NCBI GenBank assembly: GCA_009663005.1
Contig: CM018894.1
Location: 4,244,907 to 4,267,406, forward strand
Reading direction: 5' to 3'
Source: Actinidia chinensis
Lineage: Eukaryota > Streptophyta > Magnoliopsida > Ericales > Actinidiaceae
DNA length: 22,500 bases
Positions 8,901 through 19,160 of this stretch are shown piece after piece (within the stretch, counting starts at the first letter, position 1; each line of letters starts with the position of its first letter). The notes under the pieces are model-generated. The model was given only the letters and a program-made list of their open reading frames with translations. It ran no database searches and was not told the DNA's origin. Position numbers and translations under genes: made by a program.

Positions 8901-8976
8901 CTACAAAGGAAATTACAAAGTTTAAAAATCTATAAGTCTTTACAAAAGAAAAACCGAACCAAGGTAAATAACTTAC
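8901..8976 (-). other. 76-bp intron in the antisense gene
   Basis: On the minus strand the donor is CTTCAA/GTAAGT and the acceptor TTTCCTTTGTAG/GAT. The intron is T-rich, 76 bp, a normal plant size, and lies between codons: NLQ and DLY are joined in phase 0. Reading through it gives a run without similarity to anything. Confidence 0.65.
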
Positions 8977-9060
8977 TTGAAGATTTTGCATTATGGAAAG
9001 GTTGCAGGCTTTCAGACCGTCTTCTTTTTGGAGCTTGGCAACATCATGTGAAAGCATTGC
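8977..9060 (-). pseudogene. Antisense gene, 3' part of the exon split by the Tekay insertion
   Basis: Encodes AMLSHDVAKLQKEDGLKACN and LSIMQNLQ up to the splice donor at 8976. Removing the nested element and one copy of ATTGC joins it in frame to MMEQA encoded just right of 19160, giving one continuous block around an LSHDVAKL motif. Bases 9056-9060 are the left copy of the target duplication. Confidence 0.6.
9056..9060. repeat. Left target-site duplication ATTGC
   Basis: ATTGC lies immediately before the LTR start TGTCA and is repeated exactly at 19156-19160, immediately after the other LTR. A 5-bp duplication is standard for Ty3/gypsy integrase. Confidence 0.93.
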
Positions 9061-11363
9061 TGTCACGACGGACCCGTTATACACTGGGTCCCCACCAATA
9101 AACACGTGCCACGTGACCGGCCAGTGAACGAAATCCCATCTACTAGGCCTTTATAACTAATTCAGTTTAGGATTTACTAACATCATTCAACTACATGCTA
9201 AATGAAACATGCAGACGCCTTCAAATAAAAACAGAGTGACGTGTCAATAATACAAATATCGTTGGTTTTGATACAAAAAAATTAAACGGTTCTGGCCACA
9301 AAACGGCAAAACCGTCAGTCAACCTACGTATAGTATCAGTCAACTATACAAGTTTCAACTATACAGAGTTTCAAGAACATAAACGATTTCTATACTATTA
9401 ACAGTACAGGACTATCAAAAACTCAGTACACTAGGGTCACCGCCCTCAAATCGCGTCCTCCCTAATTTCATCACCTGAAATGATACGTTTCGACAAGGTC
9501 TTAAGCACTAGGCTAGTGGAGTCAGGTATATAAAACATACAGGCACATGAAAATATATGAAAAATCAGGTTCAATTAAAAAGAAAATAAAACCACTTTTT
9601 GTCAAATCCATGGTCACTAGGCCATCCTTGGACTATCAGGCAAGATACATATTAAAATCATCCTCTCCGTCGGGAATCATGGCTCAGGTACGCAACTATA
9701 AGTCAGTTTTTTATTTTAATTCATTTACGATTGACAATTGCGACACACCTAACCGTTCAACGAAAACATCAGAACATAGGAGCGAACCTAAACCCTTGGT
9801 ATAATTCATCACACAATCATCTGGTCATGCTCTCCTGATTACATCAACCACGGATATTCTCCCGCCTAGCGCACGGGACATCGTATGAAATATTGTGCGA
9901 CTTATAAACAACATTTAACAAGAGCAGTTTCATAATTTCATGGTTATATCAAAACAAAGCATGCTTTTATACCATCAAATATATCAGTCTAAACAAAAGC
10001 CAGGCTTTCACAACATAAAAAGTTTACTTTTATGCATGTAATACATAACAAGACTCACAGAAATATGCCAAAATCGTGCTACAAAAAAAAACAATGTGGG
10101 CTAACGTTCTGAGCTAATTGTTTCTGCGAAGTGGGTGCCTACGTTTAATATTAGAAACGTGCAGGATTTAATATTCTTCTTGCGGCGATAATATTATTAA
10201 CATTTATAATTTTATTTTAACAAAGTTAACAATTCGAAGTTTCTTTGCAAAAAAGTTTTAAAATTTTCAAAAAACAGTGTCATTTGGTGATTTATTTTTA
10301 ATCACATTTATCAAATTTAATTTGACTCCGAATTAATAATAATAGAATAGCACATTTATTTACTTACAGTAAAAAGTAAAATATTATAAAGTTAAGTTGC
10401 ATAGAAATATTTTTCAACATTTTTCCAAACTTCTTAAGTTCTGGTTCATGAGTTTATTGACAGTTTTTTTTTTTTTTAAGCTCAGTTTCTAAATATTTTT
10501 AAATATGGAAAACCATTCCGAAATTCAGAAAATTAAATATAACAATAATTAGGACATATGAAATATCTAACATATAAAATGTTCAGAATTTCTAACATAC
10601 GTAACTAGTTGTTTTATAAAAATTCTAAAGTTTCTGTGTTTCAAACTATTCCTTCAGTTTCGAAAGTCAGTTTCAGATCATTTTAGACCATTTAAGGTTA
10701 TAAATGAAGTTTTAGATTAATTTTTCAATATATTTCAAAACGCAATTTACATCAAGTAATTGGACATCATATGCAAAAGTTAGGAATCAAAATCGGGCGG
10801 ATTGTTATAGTTGACGAAATCGGATTCCGAATTTGACTTTGATTTAAAAAAATACGTATAAGTGTAACATTTTCGGGGTATTTCGCGAGTTTAAAATTTA
10901 AAAAATAGAGACGGTGTTCTATAATAAGGCTTAAAGAAATAAAGAACATTAAATTTGAAATTACCTCGGCAAAAAAAAAAAAAATACCGGCCCCTCCCTT
11001 ACCCTTCGTTCTTTCTCTCACTCTTTCTTTCTTTCTATTTCTCTTGGTTTCCCTTTTTTCATTGTTCTATTTGCGTGGGTTGGAAATGGGAGAGCTGTGG
11101 GGCAAGCTTTTATAATCTTAGATTTTTGTCTTTGTTAGGCTGCCTGCAAGAGAAACACCACACACGGCAGAGCGCACACACACACGCTCTTCACATCACA
11201 TCCTCATGCATCGTGCACGTGTCCACCGTTGCTGTCTATAACACATGTATTATCGTGTTCCTTTTATCTTCTCTCAAATTTATACTTTATTGCGAAAAAA
11301 AAAATAAAAATTAATTCGGTTACTTAATTTTAATTACTTATTTTTGTAGTTCGGGGTATTACA
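9061..11363 (-). repeat. 3' LTR of the Tekay element
   Basis: Minus-strand limits TGTAATACCCCGAACT (near 11363) to ...GTGACA (9061). It aligns end to end with 16827-19155, for example the GTGACCGGCCAGTGAA block at 9112 and 16884, the ATCGTGCTACA block, and the long match around 10920-10970 and 18710-18760. It contains poly-A/T runs and a pyrimidine-rich tract near 11005-11050. Plus-strand open frames inside it (9547-9804, 10955-11314) are chance frames. Confidence 0.93.
11106..11114 (-). promoter_or_regulatory. TATA-like box in the 3' LTR
   Basis: TATAAAAGC on the minus strand, about 250 bases inside the LTR start, conserved in the other LTR (18882-18890). If used, it would leave a long R-U5 of about 2 kb, which is unusual, so this is only a candidate. 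Confidence 0.3.
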
Positions 11364-12005
11364 TCTTCCACTTAGGAAGTTTGGTCCTCCAAACTTCGTC
11401 TACGTGTATCTATATCGTTACTTATATTAGATCTATGGCTCAACTCGTTATATATTCAAAACTATATGATATCCAAAGCATAAGGGTAAAGTGTACCTTG
11501 TTAAAAAGGTACGAGTATTTTTGTACTGTAGTCGCCTCCTTCTCCCAAGGATGCCTCCTGCTGTCGTTTGATTCTCCCACCAGACTTTGACTAAGACGGA
11601 ATAGTTTTTATTCCTCAAACTATTCACCTTAGATAGCCCATAAGTCTCACTTGTTGCTCCTATACTTTATTGTAGTTCGGTGGGTATTACATCCTTCCCA
11701 CCTTAGGGTTGGTCCTCCAAACTCGCTACGTCGTATCTATATCGTTACTATATTAGATCTATGGCTCAACCGTTCTATGATTAAGATAAGTCAACTATTA
11801 TGAATCAAAGCATGAGCAGGTAAAGTTGTAACCTTATATTTCAAAAAGGTACGAGTATTTTTGATGATATGTCGCTCTCCTCTCTTCCCAAGTTGCCTCC
11901 GCTGTCTGATTCTCCCAAGACTTTGACTACGGAATAGCTTTATTCCAATATTTCAACCCTAGAATCCAGAAATTTCTCACTTGGTGCTCCTCATACTTAA
12001 TTTCC
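11345..12005 (-). repeat. Tandem duplication of about 330 bp across chromodomain end, purine tract and LTR start
   Basis: Two adjacent copies, about 11345-11670 and 11671-12005. Shared landmarks in order: TGTAGTTCGG.GGTATTACA (11346 and 11671), CACTTAGG/CACCTTAGGG, TTGGTCCTCCAAACT, CGTATCTATATCGTTACT-like, ATTAGATCTATGGCTCAAC, AAAGGTACGAGTATTTTTG, GTCTGATTCTCCC/GTTTGATTCTCCC and GACTTTGACTA. The right copy therefore carries a short extra LTR end (11671-11691). Copies differ mostly by 1-5 base gaps rather than substitutions. It may be a real duplication or a misassembly. Confidence 0.85.
11364..11378 (-). promoter_or_regulatory. Polypurine tract of the Tekay element
   Basis: Minus strand TTCCTAAGTGGAAGA directly precedes the LTR start TGTAATACC. 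This is the expected plus-strand primer position. A second version (CCCTAAGGTGGGAAGGA) lies at 11692-11708 in the duplicated unit. Confidence 0.7.
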
Positions 12006-13339
12006 TCTAATTCAATGGGCCGCATGATAACACATGGGTGGATCTGCAATATACTTTATGAGCACTGCAACTATGAAATACATCATGCACATTTGTAAAA
12101 TATGGGCTCAAGGCTAACCGAATACCGCACTAGTCCGACTGTCGTTCTCCAGAATTTAAATGGCCATACATACCGCTGGATTCAACTCCCTTTCTCTAAA
12201 TTCTCATAATCCCTTTCATTGGGGAGTTGATGAGACTTTCAGGATACCCAATAGGCATTCCTGAAAATCTTCTTCTCGTTATTCGCATCAGGCATAACTT
12301 TCTTAACGATCTTGTGCCACTTTCAGTCGATCCTGAATCAACTTAATTTTCTCCGTGGTTTCGCCAAACACAACACTGGCCAGTGTATTTCTGTCTATCC
12401 ACTTTGTCAACACGATGGTGATATGCCACTTTTTAGGCAATTACAATTGCCTCAAAAGGTGCCATACCAATACTCACTTGGTAGCCATTATGATAAGTAA
12501 ATGCTCCGCTAAAGCTAGGTGTTTCCTCCCGTTCCTTGGAATTCCATGCACACGCTCGTAGTAAGATCCTCCAATTGAATATGGATTCGTCCTCTCTGAT
12601 TGTCAATCAGTTTGTGGGTGAAAGTTGTGCCTCAATTCAGCTTTGTCCCCATTTGCTGTACAAGGAGCCAAAATCTCGACACAAACCTCGGATCTCTATT
12701 CCGATGTGTATGATACTGGAAGCACTATGCAATCGCACAATCTCCTTTCAAGTAGGAAATTAAGTTAATGAGCAGCCAATTGGTCCCATAGTTGCGATTC
12801 TTAATTGGAATAAAGTACGACGACTGGTTCAACACGGTCACTAATAACCACAAATAAAATATTCTCCTTTGTCGTACGAGGAATCCAATCACAAAAACCA
12901 TCGTGATATATTTCCATTGCCATTGATACGGCAGTGGTTGAGTAATCCCGATGATTTCTAGACGTACAACTTATACAGCGTGACATGCCAAATGAAATTT
13001 ACTGGCATACTCCTTGATTGTTCCCTTTTTCAATACCATCCAACCAGTACACTTTAAGGTCCGGGTACATTTTCATCATTCCCGGATGAATAGCCCACTC
13101 GACTTATGTATTTATACATAAACCTGCCGTTTGATATCACCCACATCAGTCAAACACATTCGGTTGTTGAAAACATAAGTACTCCATCTACCATTTTGGA
13201 ATTCTGAATCTGGCTTCGTATCAATTGTCATGAGATCTTCTTGAAGCTTAGGATCCTCCATTCTGTCTAAGTCTAATTTCTCTCAAAACTTCTGGTTATG
13301 GCAACCATAGTTGCCACATAAACCCTCTAATCCAGGAGT
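11870..13339 (-). pseudogene. Tekay integrase with C-terminal chromodomain (broken)
   Basis: Blocks on the minus strand from N- to C-terminus: zinc-finger region with AIHPGMMKMYPDLKVYW (about 13045-13095); core start around AMEIYHDGFCDWIPRTTKEN (about 12860-12925), where ITMxF lacks the expected Asp; NRDPRFVSRFW (near 12655-12700), where the residue equivalent to the second catalytic Asp reads Asn; QTD and SER segments (about 12595-12620) with the Glu still visible; NGYQ and GMAPFEA-like blocks (about 12440-12510). The C-terminal domain shows EKIKLIQDRLK (about 12322-12354), SPMKGIMR (about 12203-12226) and NVHDVFH. The chromodomain, which in these elements targets insertion to marked chromatin, is seen as ENQTAEATWE (11885-11914). 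Frame changes occur every few tens of codons. Confidence 0.85.
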
Positions 13340-13839
13340 GACCTCTTCCAATCCTAGATTTTCCTCCATTACACTATGCAAATATGCGCTTGTAATCAGC
13401 ACATTCAAATTTCCGATGCCTTCAGACTCAATGCATATGCTACAATTTTCCTTCCTGGATGATAATTGATTGTTGACATAATCTTTCATTAGTTCCAACC
13501 ATCTCAGTTGCCTTAAATTCAACTCCTTCTACGTATTAGATATACCTTTAAGACTTGAGGTCAGTATAAATCTCACCATTCATCCCATACAAGTAATGTG
13601 CTCCTTATCTTTAACGCAAAAATAACTTGAAGCTAACTCCAAAATCATGGTGGGGTAGTCTTCTTCATGTGCCTTCAATGTCTTGGAAGCATTAGTACTA
13701 ACTTTCTCATTTGGCATCACCACCCCCCCCAATCCTTGATACGATGCATCACTATAATGAAAATTCCCTCAATGCCCTATGGCAATGCAAGTTTGTTGCG
13801 AAATTAACCTCTTCTTAAGCTCTTGAAAACTAATGTTCC
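13340..13839 (-). pseudogene. Tekay RNase H (broken)
   Basis: FQELKKRLIS (about 13800-13830) starts the connection. YSDAS, with the first catalytic Asp, is at 13742-13756. KAHEEDYPT and LELAS follow (about 13635-13680), and KELNLRQLRWLELMKDY (about 13470-13530) closes the domain. The open frame at 13283-13522 is the last part of this domain. A run of eight C at about 13724-13731 lies just before a frame break and could be a homopolymer error. Confidence 0.85.
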
Positions 13840-14640
13840 CAGTCCTTTTTTTTTTTTTCCCTTTCTATCCATACAAACTGAGTTCTTATTTCTAGTCATT
13901 TCTGTCATTAGGCCCTGATATCTTTGAGCAGTCCTAACAAACCTCGATAATACCCCGCAAGCCCCAAGAAACTTCTAACTTCAAAAACAGTCTTAAGTTG
14001 CGGGCGCAATCACAATTGCCATTGTTTTTTTTGAAATTTTTGCTGGGATACCCAATCTTCCTCTCCGCTGAGAATAATGTCCCAGAAATACACACACTGT
14101 CTAGCCAAAATTCACATTTCTTGAATTTGGCATACAGCTTTGGTCTTCAATGTCTGCAACCATCACATATTTCAATGGTCAAACAAGATGATCATATCTT
14201 TGAGTAGATAGGATATAGTCAATGAAGACAATCACACACTCATCCAAGTACTCTTAACAATTCGATTCATCAAATCCATGAACGGCTGGTGCATTAGTGA
14301 CTCCAAATGCATTACAAGAAATTTTCATATGTCCATACCGTGCCTAAATTGCTTTTTTCAACATCTTCTGACTCACTTCAACTGATGATAGGCAGACGTA
14401 AATAATCTTTGAAAAAGGACTTTTGCTCCTTATAACTGACAAAAATTAGTCTATTCTCGGTAAATAGATACTGTTTTTAATTGTCACCTTATTCAATTCT
14501 CGGTAATCTATAACATAACTCATCGCGCCTCTTTCTTCTAAACAAACAAAATAGGCACACACAGCCCAAACTAGGTCTTCTAAAACCCCATTATCTAACC
14601 AAAATTTGTAGTTGACTTAATTTCTTCAACTCCGCAAGCG
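13840..14640 (-). pseudogene. Tekay reverse transcriptase (broken)
   Basis: Blocks on the minus strand: IDYRELNKVTIKN (about 14477-14515), FSKI (about 14410), RYGH and FGVTNAPAV (14281-14308), EYLDECVIVFIDYIL with the catalytic box FIDY at 14215-14226 (second Asp to Tyr), then HLQTLKTKAVCQIQEM (about 14115-14165), FWDIILSGE-type sequence (about 14060-14090) and LGLAGYY-like remnants near 13940. This is the standard chromovirus RT order. Several single-base gaps move the frame, and the changed catalytic box alone would abolish activity. Confidence 0.87.
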
Positions 14641-15559
14641 CCATGCGGTTACGGTGCCTTAGACAGCGGTTTGAGTTCCAGATACACTCATTACACACTA
14701 ATTTTTCATATCTACACGACCTGACCACTTTCAGGACATCCTCAGTCCACTTGTTGTATCAGCGCGTAAGCGATTGTGCCGCCTCCGTGTGTACGTTTTT
14801 CAGTTGTGTGCCCTTGACCGATAATTCCCCCGACCCGCCACCAACATTAGTACATTCTTATGAATACCTGACCTTCAGTTGTCCCTTTCCTCCGCTTAAC
14901 GACGCACCGTGATTGCTCGGCCCAAGATCCAAACGAGACATCGCTCCGCAGACAAACCCACCCCAGTGTTGCCACTCGGAAGAGGGAGAGAGGTCCTTGG
15001 GGTCACGGATCCCACTCACACAGGCCCTTCAATCTAATTCTTTTGTTCTTAACGATTAACATTTATCTAGCAATTGAATGGTTAGCCCACACAGCAGCGG
15101 ATCAACCAAATCCCTTCCAAATAGACATCAAAATGTTCCATTTCCAAATGGTATTAGATTGTAGGTAATCAATATCTTCATCAATATAGACAAACATCTC
15201 GATACACCATTGAACACACAGTCCCTTAGTCATGGGCTTGGGGACACTCTAATTCGTAGCCAATGGTTCAGGTTTTTTTTTTTATTCCCAACCTATTTGC
15301 AAATTGTATTGACACAAATGGGTGTGAAGACCCAGTGTCAAAACAATACATAGCAGTAAAGGAACAAATCATAAGGTACCTGCAACCAGTCCTCAGTTAT
15401 TCCTGGCATCCCTTGGCATCAGTGCAAAAGCTCATCCTTGCTTTGGTTATCACATTTCCATCTTGTTCCCTAGGTTCCCAGCGATTGCCTCTGGCCGCGC
15501 ATTCCTCTCAGGAACCTCCCCTCGAGAGATCTATTGCTTTATTCTCAGCTCGGACCGTT
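14641..15559 (-). pseudogene. Tekay protease and gag-pol linker region (poorly preserved)
   Basis: Position between gag and RT is where the aspartic protease belongs. The only block I can suggest is FDVxLxGxWL (about 15100-15135, minus), similar to the conserved FDVILGMDWL that follows the protease active site in chromoviruses. I cannot find the active-site DSG/DTG. Plus-strand open frames here (14643-14912, 15263-15673) have no protein signature. Confidence 0.45.
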
Positions 15560-16690
15560 CCTCTTTATCATCCCACTTCCTTACAATGGAAACATCTAGG
15601 CATCGGACGAGTGGGGAACCCTAGCACAGCGAGGGAGCGCATAGGCATATATTTCTTCCAGCCTACACCCTAATGGTATCTTCCACACTTTTGGACCACA
15701 CTTGCACTTACCCCTTGGGTTTATTCCCAAAATTCTAGGACTTCATCTCAGTTTTCTACTTTTTTGGCCCGCTAGTGTTCCCTCTGCTCCAAAATTTTGT
15801 CCTATTGTGTATCAAAATAGTTTATCCCTCTCAATCTCATCCTGCTCTACAATTAATTGCTCTATTGTGCACCTCAGCAGGAGTCGTGCAAAACACAATG
15901 GCCTAATAACTCTTTTTAATTTGGTGCTTATTTTTATGTTTATTATTTGTCGCTAACATCTGCAGGGAGGCGCTGGGAAATCTCATCCGTTGCCACCAAT
16001 TGTGGAGGCATACTCAGACGACCAAATGGTACATGACCCAAATCAGCGCGCGCAATAGTCATTCCCAATGTTTCAAAATGCTTAAATTCGGAGCACTTAG
16101 CATTTTGCATTGCTCTAGGCACCAAACTTCTTCCTAAAGATCACGTGAACCTAGCCCAATCCTTCCTGCCTCCTAACTCCTTTAAAGATTCACCCACCTA
16201 CTCGCTTCCTCCGCCAATAGGTACGACACCAATCTCTACTTTTGCTGCTCTCAACATCTAAGTGGTCTAAAATTCGTCTTCATTGGCCAGTATCTAATCA
16301 TTGCCTTGACTGGATCAATTCACCTCTTGAAAGTTGGATCGAAGAGAGAGGGATAAGGTTTCAATTTCAGAAACTGCTTTACCCTGGCCCCACCCACTTT
16401 TCCTAATTGGGTATACCAGGGTTCTCAGTTACTCCTATATACTCTAATGTTTCCCCTTGCTGAGTTTCCGCTCTACTCAAGTCTAACTCCCTATCTCTTG
16501 GGGCTTGGTGGCTGAAAATGTTTGCATTTTACAACAATTGTTTTGTTGAGCAGTCCACTGCTCTACCAGCATCTGCACCATTATTCCTCAATCAGTCATT
16601 GTAGGATTATCGTTCCCCACTTCCTGCCCACTCCCTGGGTATTCGTCCTATTTCAGTCAATCTATATATTAAAAGAAAAATAGCAATTAG
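15560..16690 (-). pseudogene. Tekay gag (broken)
   Basis: Capsid-region blocks on the minus strand: QFLKLKPYPSLFDPTF (about 16326-16376), matching the start of the gag domain, and a stretch open at 15943-16125 with GMTIARADLGHVPFGRLSMP and PQLVATDE, the late capsid motif in which an AP.L...DE segment follows the tyrosine-rich helix. A CFHC pair at 15583-15594 followed by KEVG is the first half of a CCHC zinc knuckle, with stops right after it. Gag would package element RNA into particles. Frame breaks are frequent. Confidence 0.7.
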
Positions 16691-16810
16691 ACATAGGTTA
16701 TAAGGTTTTGCATTAGTATAACATTTCTACTTCAATCTATGCAAGTATACGACATCTACCATGCATTGCAACCTACTCAGCTCTGATTACTTCAAAATCC
16801 ATAAACCACA

Positions 16811-16822
16811 GCTCTGATACCA
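16811..16822 (-). promoter_or_regulatory. Primer binding site for initiator-Met tRNA
   Basis: Minus strand TGGTATCAGAGC, complementary to the 3' end of plant initiator Met tRNA, four bases (16823-16826) from the inner end of the right LTR. It fixes the right LTR as the 5' LTR and the element as minus-strand. Confidence 0.93.
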
Positions 16823-18881
16823 TAGTTGTCATGGACCGGACAGCGTTATAACTGGGCTCCCACCAATAATACAGGTGCACACGTGACCGGCCAGTGAAAT
16901 TCCATCTACTAAGGCCTTTTCTAACTAATTCAGTTTAGGGATTTACTAATATCATTCAAAATACATTGCTGAATTGACAATACATGCAGAAGCATTCCAA
17001 TAAAAAAGAGATGACGTGTCAATATATAAAAAATATTGTCATGGTTTTGATACAAAAATCAATACGTTTAGACACAAACCGGCACAACCGTCAACTATAT
17101 GTTAATAGTTCAACTATACAAGTTTCAACTATAATATAGTTCAAAATATAAAAGTTCTATACTATACACAGTAAATGACTATCATAAAAATTAGTACACT
17201 AGGGTCAACTACCTCAATCGCGTCCTCCCCATTTCATCCCCTGAAATAAGTTACGTTCGACAACGTCCTTAAGGCACTAGGATAAGTTTGAGTCAGGTTA
17301 TATAAAAATTAACTGCACCCATTAAAAATATATGAAAATCAGGTTCATTTTTTTGTTTTTTTAAAAAAAACAAAAAAAAAAAAATAACAAAACAGAAATA
17401 AAGACCACTTTTGTCAATCCATGGGACTCACCTAGGCCTCCCGTGACTATCAATCAAGTGATTACAATATAAAATCAATTCCCTCCGCGGGACTCATCGC
17501 TCAGATGTCCAACTATACGTCAGTTTTAATTTCATTTTACGATTGACACAATCTTGTGGACACCACCTAGCCGTTCAACGAACACCAGAACATAGGGGCG
17601 GACCCTAAAAACCTTGGTATAAATTCAAGCCTCTAACAATCATCTGCGTAAGATGCTTCTTTATTTTACATCTAACCACAATATTCTCTCACCTATTTAG
17701 CGCACGGTGCATTCGTATGAATATGTGTCGACTTAAAACATACATTTACAAATATCATTTTCATAATTCATGGTATATCAAAAACAAAGCATGCTTTTAA
17801 CATAAAATAATCAGTTTTTAAACACAAGCATGCTTTCACAAACATAAAACAGTTACGTTTATGTATGGAATACATAACAGGACTCAAGAAATATAGCCAC
17901 AATCGTGCTACACATTTGTGGCTAACGTTGTGATCGCTAAGTTTGAATTGGGGTATTCTGATACTGTCCTATTTATCTTCTTCTTGCGTCGGCGATGATA
18001 TATTAACATTTGATAATTGTATTTAAACAAAAGTTTTAAACAATTCGAATTTTCTTTTGCAAACAGTTTTAAAAATTTTCAAAAAAACAACTATTTGGTG
18101 ATTTTATTTTTATACATTCATCAAAAATTAATTTAACTCCGAAATTAATACATAATAGACTAGACACAGTTATGTTACTTACATAAAAATATTTATAAAA
18201 TTTTTTAAGTGGCATAATATGTTTCAAAGTCGCCAAACTCTCAATTCCTATCATGATTTTTATTGACAGTTAGCGCAGTTATAAATATTACATATGAAAC
18301 CATTTCCAAAATTCATTGAAATTAAAATACATTTATAGACAATACATATATAACATATAAAAATATTCCGAATTTCTAAATACATAATAGTTTATAAAAT
18401 TCTAAAGTTTCTGTTCAAATATTCCCCAGTTGCAAAAGTCAGTTTTCAGGTCAATTTTAGACCATTTAAGTTCTGAATTTCACAAAAAATGTTCGAACGG
18501 AAAATTTTATATTAATTTCAATATATTTCAAATCAATTTAAATCAAGTAATTCGGATACATATGCCAAAAGTTGGGATCAAAAATACGGCTGGGGTTCCA
18601 TGTAGTGACGAAATCGGGAGGATTCCGAATTTGACTTGATTTTAAAAAATACGTTATAAGTGTACATTTTCGGGGTATTTAGCAAGTTTAAATTAAACTA
18701 GATACAGTGTTCTATAATAAAGCTTAAAGAAATAAAGAACATTAAATTTGAAATTACCTCGGCGGAAAAACAATACCGGCCCTTAGTCTTTCTCTCACTC
18801 TTTCTTTCTTTCTATTTCTCTTGTTTCCCTTTCTTTCTATGTTTTTGTTGCGTGGGTTGGAAATGGGAGAGCTGCTGGGCA

Positions 18882-18890
18882 GCTTTTATA
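18882..18890 (-). promoter_or_regulatory. TATA-like box in the 5' LTR
   Basis: TATAAAAGC on the minus strand, about 265 bases inside the LTR start, in a block conserved with the other LTR. Candidate only, because the implied leader would be about 2 kb. Confidence 0.3.
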
Positions 18891-18927
18891 ATCTTAGATT
18901 TTGTCTTGTTAGGCTTGCATGCAAGAG

Positions 18928-18983
18928 ACACACACACACTCATCATGCAAACACACACACACGACAGAGCGCACACACACACG
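18928..18983. repeat. CA-rich microsatellite in the 5' LTR
   Basis: Interrupted (CA)n runs, longer than the matching stretch in the other LTR (about 11157-11185). Replication slippage explains the difference. Confidence 0.8.
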
Positions 18984-19155
18984 CGTCTTCACATGCACAT
19001 ACTCATGCATCGTGCCACGTGTCCACCGTGTGTCTATAACGTGTCGTATTATCGTATTCTTTTTTCTCCCAAATTTTATACTTTATTGCTAAAAAAAATA
19101 AAAATTAATTCGGTTACTAATTTTAATACTTATTTTTGTGGTTCGGGGTATTACA

Positions 19156-19160
19156 ATTGC
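19156..19160. repeat. Right target-site duplication ATTGC
   Basis: Exact repeat of 9056-9060, directly after the LTR terminus TTACA. Confidence 0.93.

Larger units (their letters stand above)
9061..19155 (-). mobile_element. Nested Tekay/Del-type chromovirus (Ty3/gypsy), complete but decayed
   Basis: Two long direct repeats of 2303 and 2329 bp bound a 5463-bp interior, flanked by a perfect ATTGC duplication. Minus orientation follows from the primer binding site beside the right LTR, the purine tract beside the left LTR, and gag, RT, RNase H, integrase and chromodomain remnants in that order from right to left. On the minus strand the LTR starts TGTAATACCCCGAAC and ends TGACA. Chromodomain presence and protein blocks point to the Tekay (Del) clade. 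All coding parts are heavily frame-shifted, and a 0.33-kb tandem duplication spans the pol/3' LTR boundary. It sits inside an exon of the Tat antisense gene, so it is younger than Tat copy 2. Confidence 0.93.
16827..19155 (-). repeat. 5' LTR of the Tekay element
   Basis: Minus strand TGTAATACCCCGAACC (from 19155) to ...CCATGACA (16827). Aligns along its whole length with 9061-11363. Differences are largely 1-3 base gaps, many in homopolymers (for example ATTTTTG versus ATTTTG, GGTTTCCC versus GTTTCCC), plus a longer A-rich insert near 17350-17400. The promoter for the element should lie here. Confidence 0.93.

Noticed and set aside
9547..9804. Plus-strand frame of 85 codons
   Set aside because: Inside the 3' LTR. 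The homologous stretch in the other LTR (about 17320-17610) is frame-shifted, so there is no coding constraint.
10955..11314. Plus-strand frame of 119 codons, and the related frame at 18852-19211
   Set aside because: Both run through the pyrimidine-rich and CA-rich parts of the two LTRs. The two LTR versions do not preserve the frame, and composition explains the openness.
14643..15956. Plus-strand frames of 84-136 codons (14643-14912, 15263-15673, 15702-15956)
   Set aside because: They are antisense to the Tekay gag/protease region and show no motif.
16811..16822. Possible tRNA gene fragment
   Set aside because: The match is only to the tRNA 3' end and lies four bases from an LTR, which is the hallmark of a primer binding site.
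18928..18983. Array-like CA repeats considered as a CRISPR or satellite array
   Set aside because: Simple dinucleotide slippage inside an LTR, with no spacers or regular larger unit.
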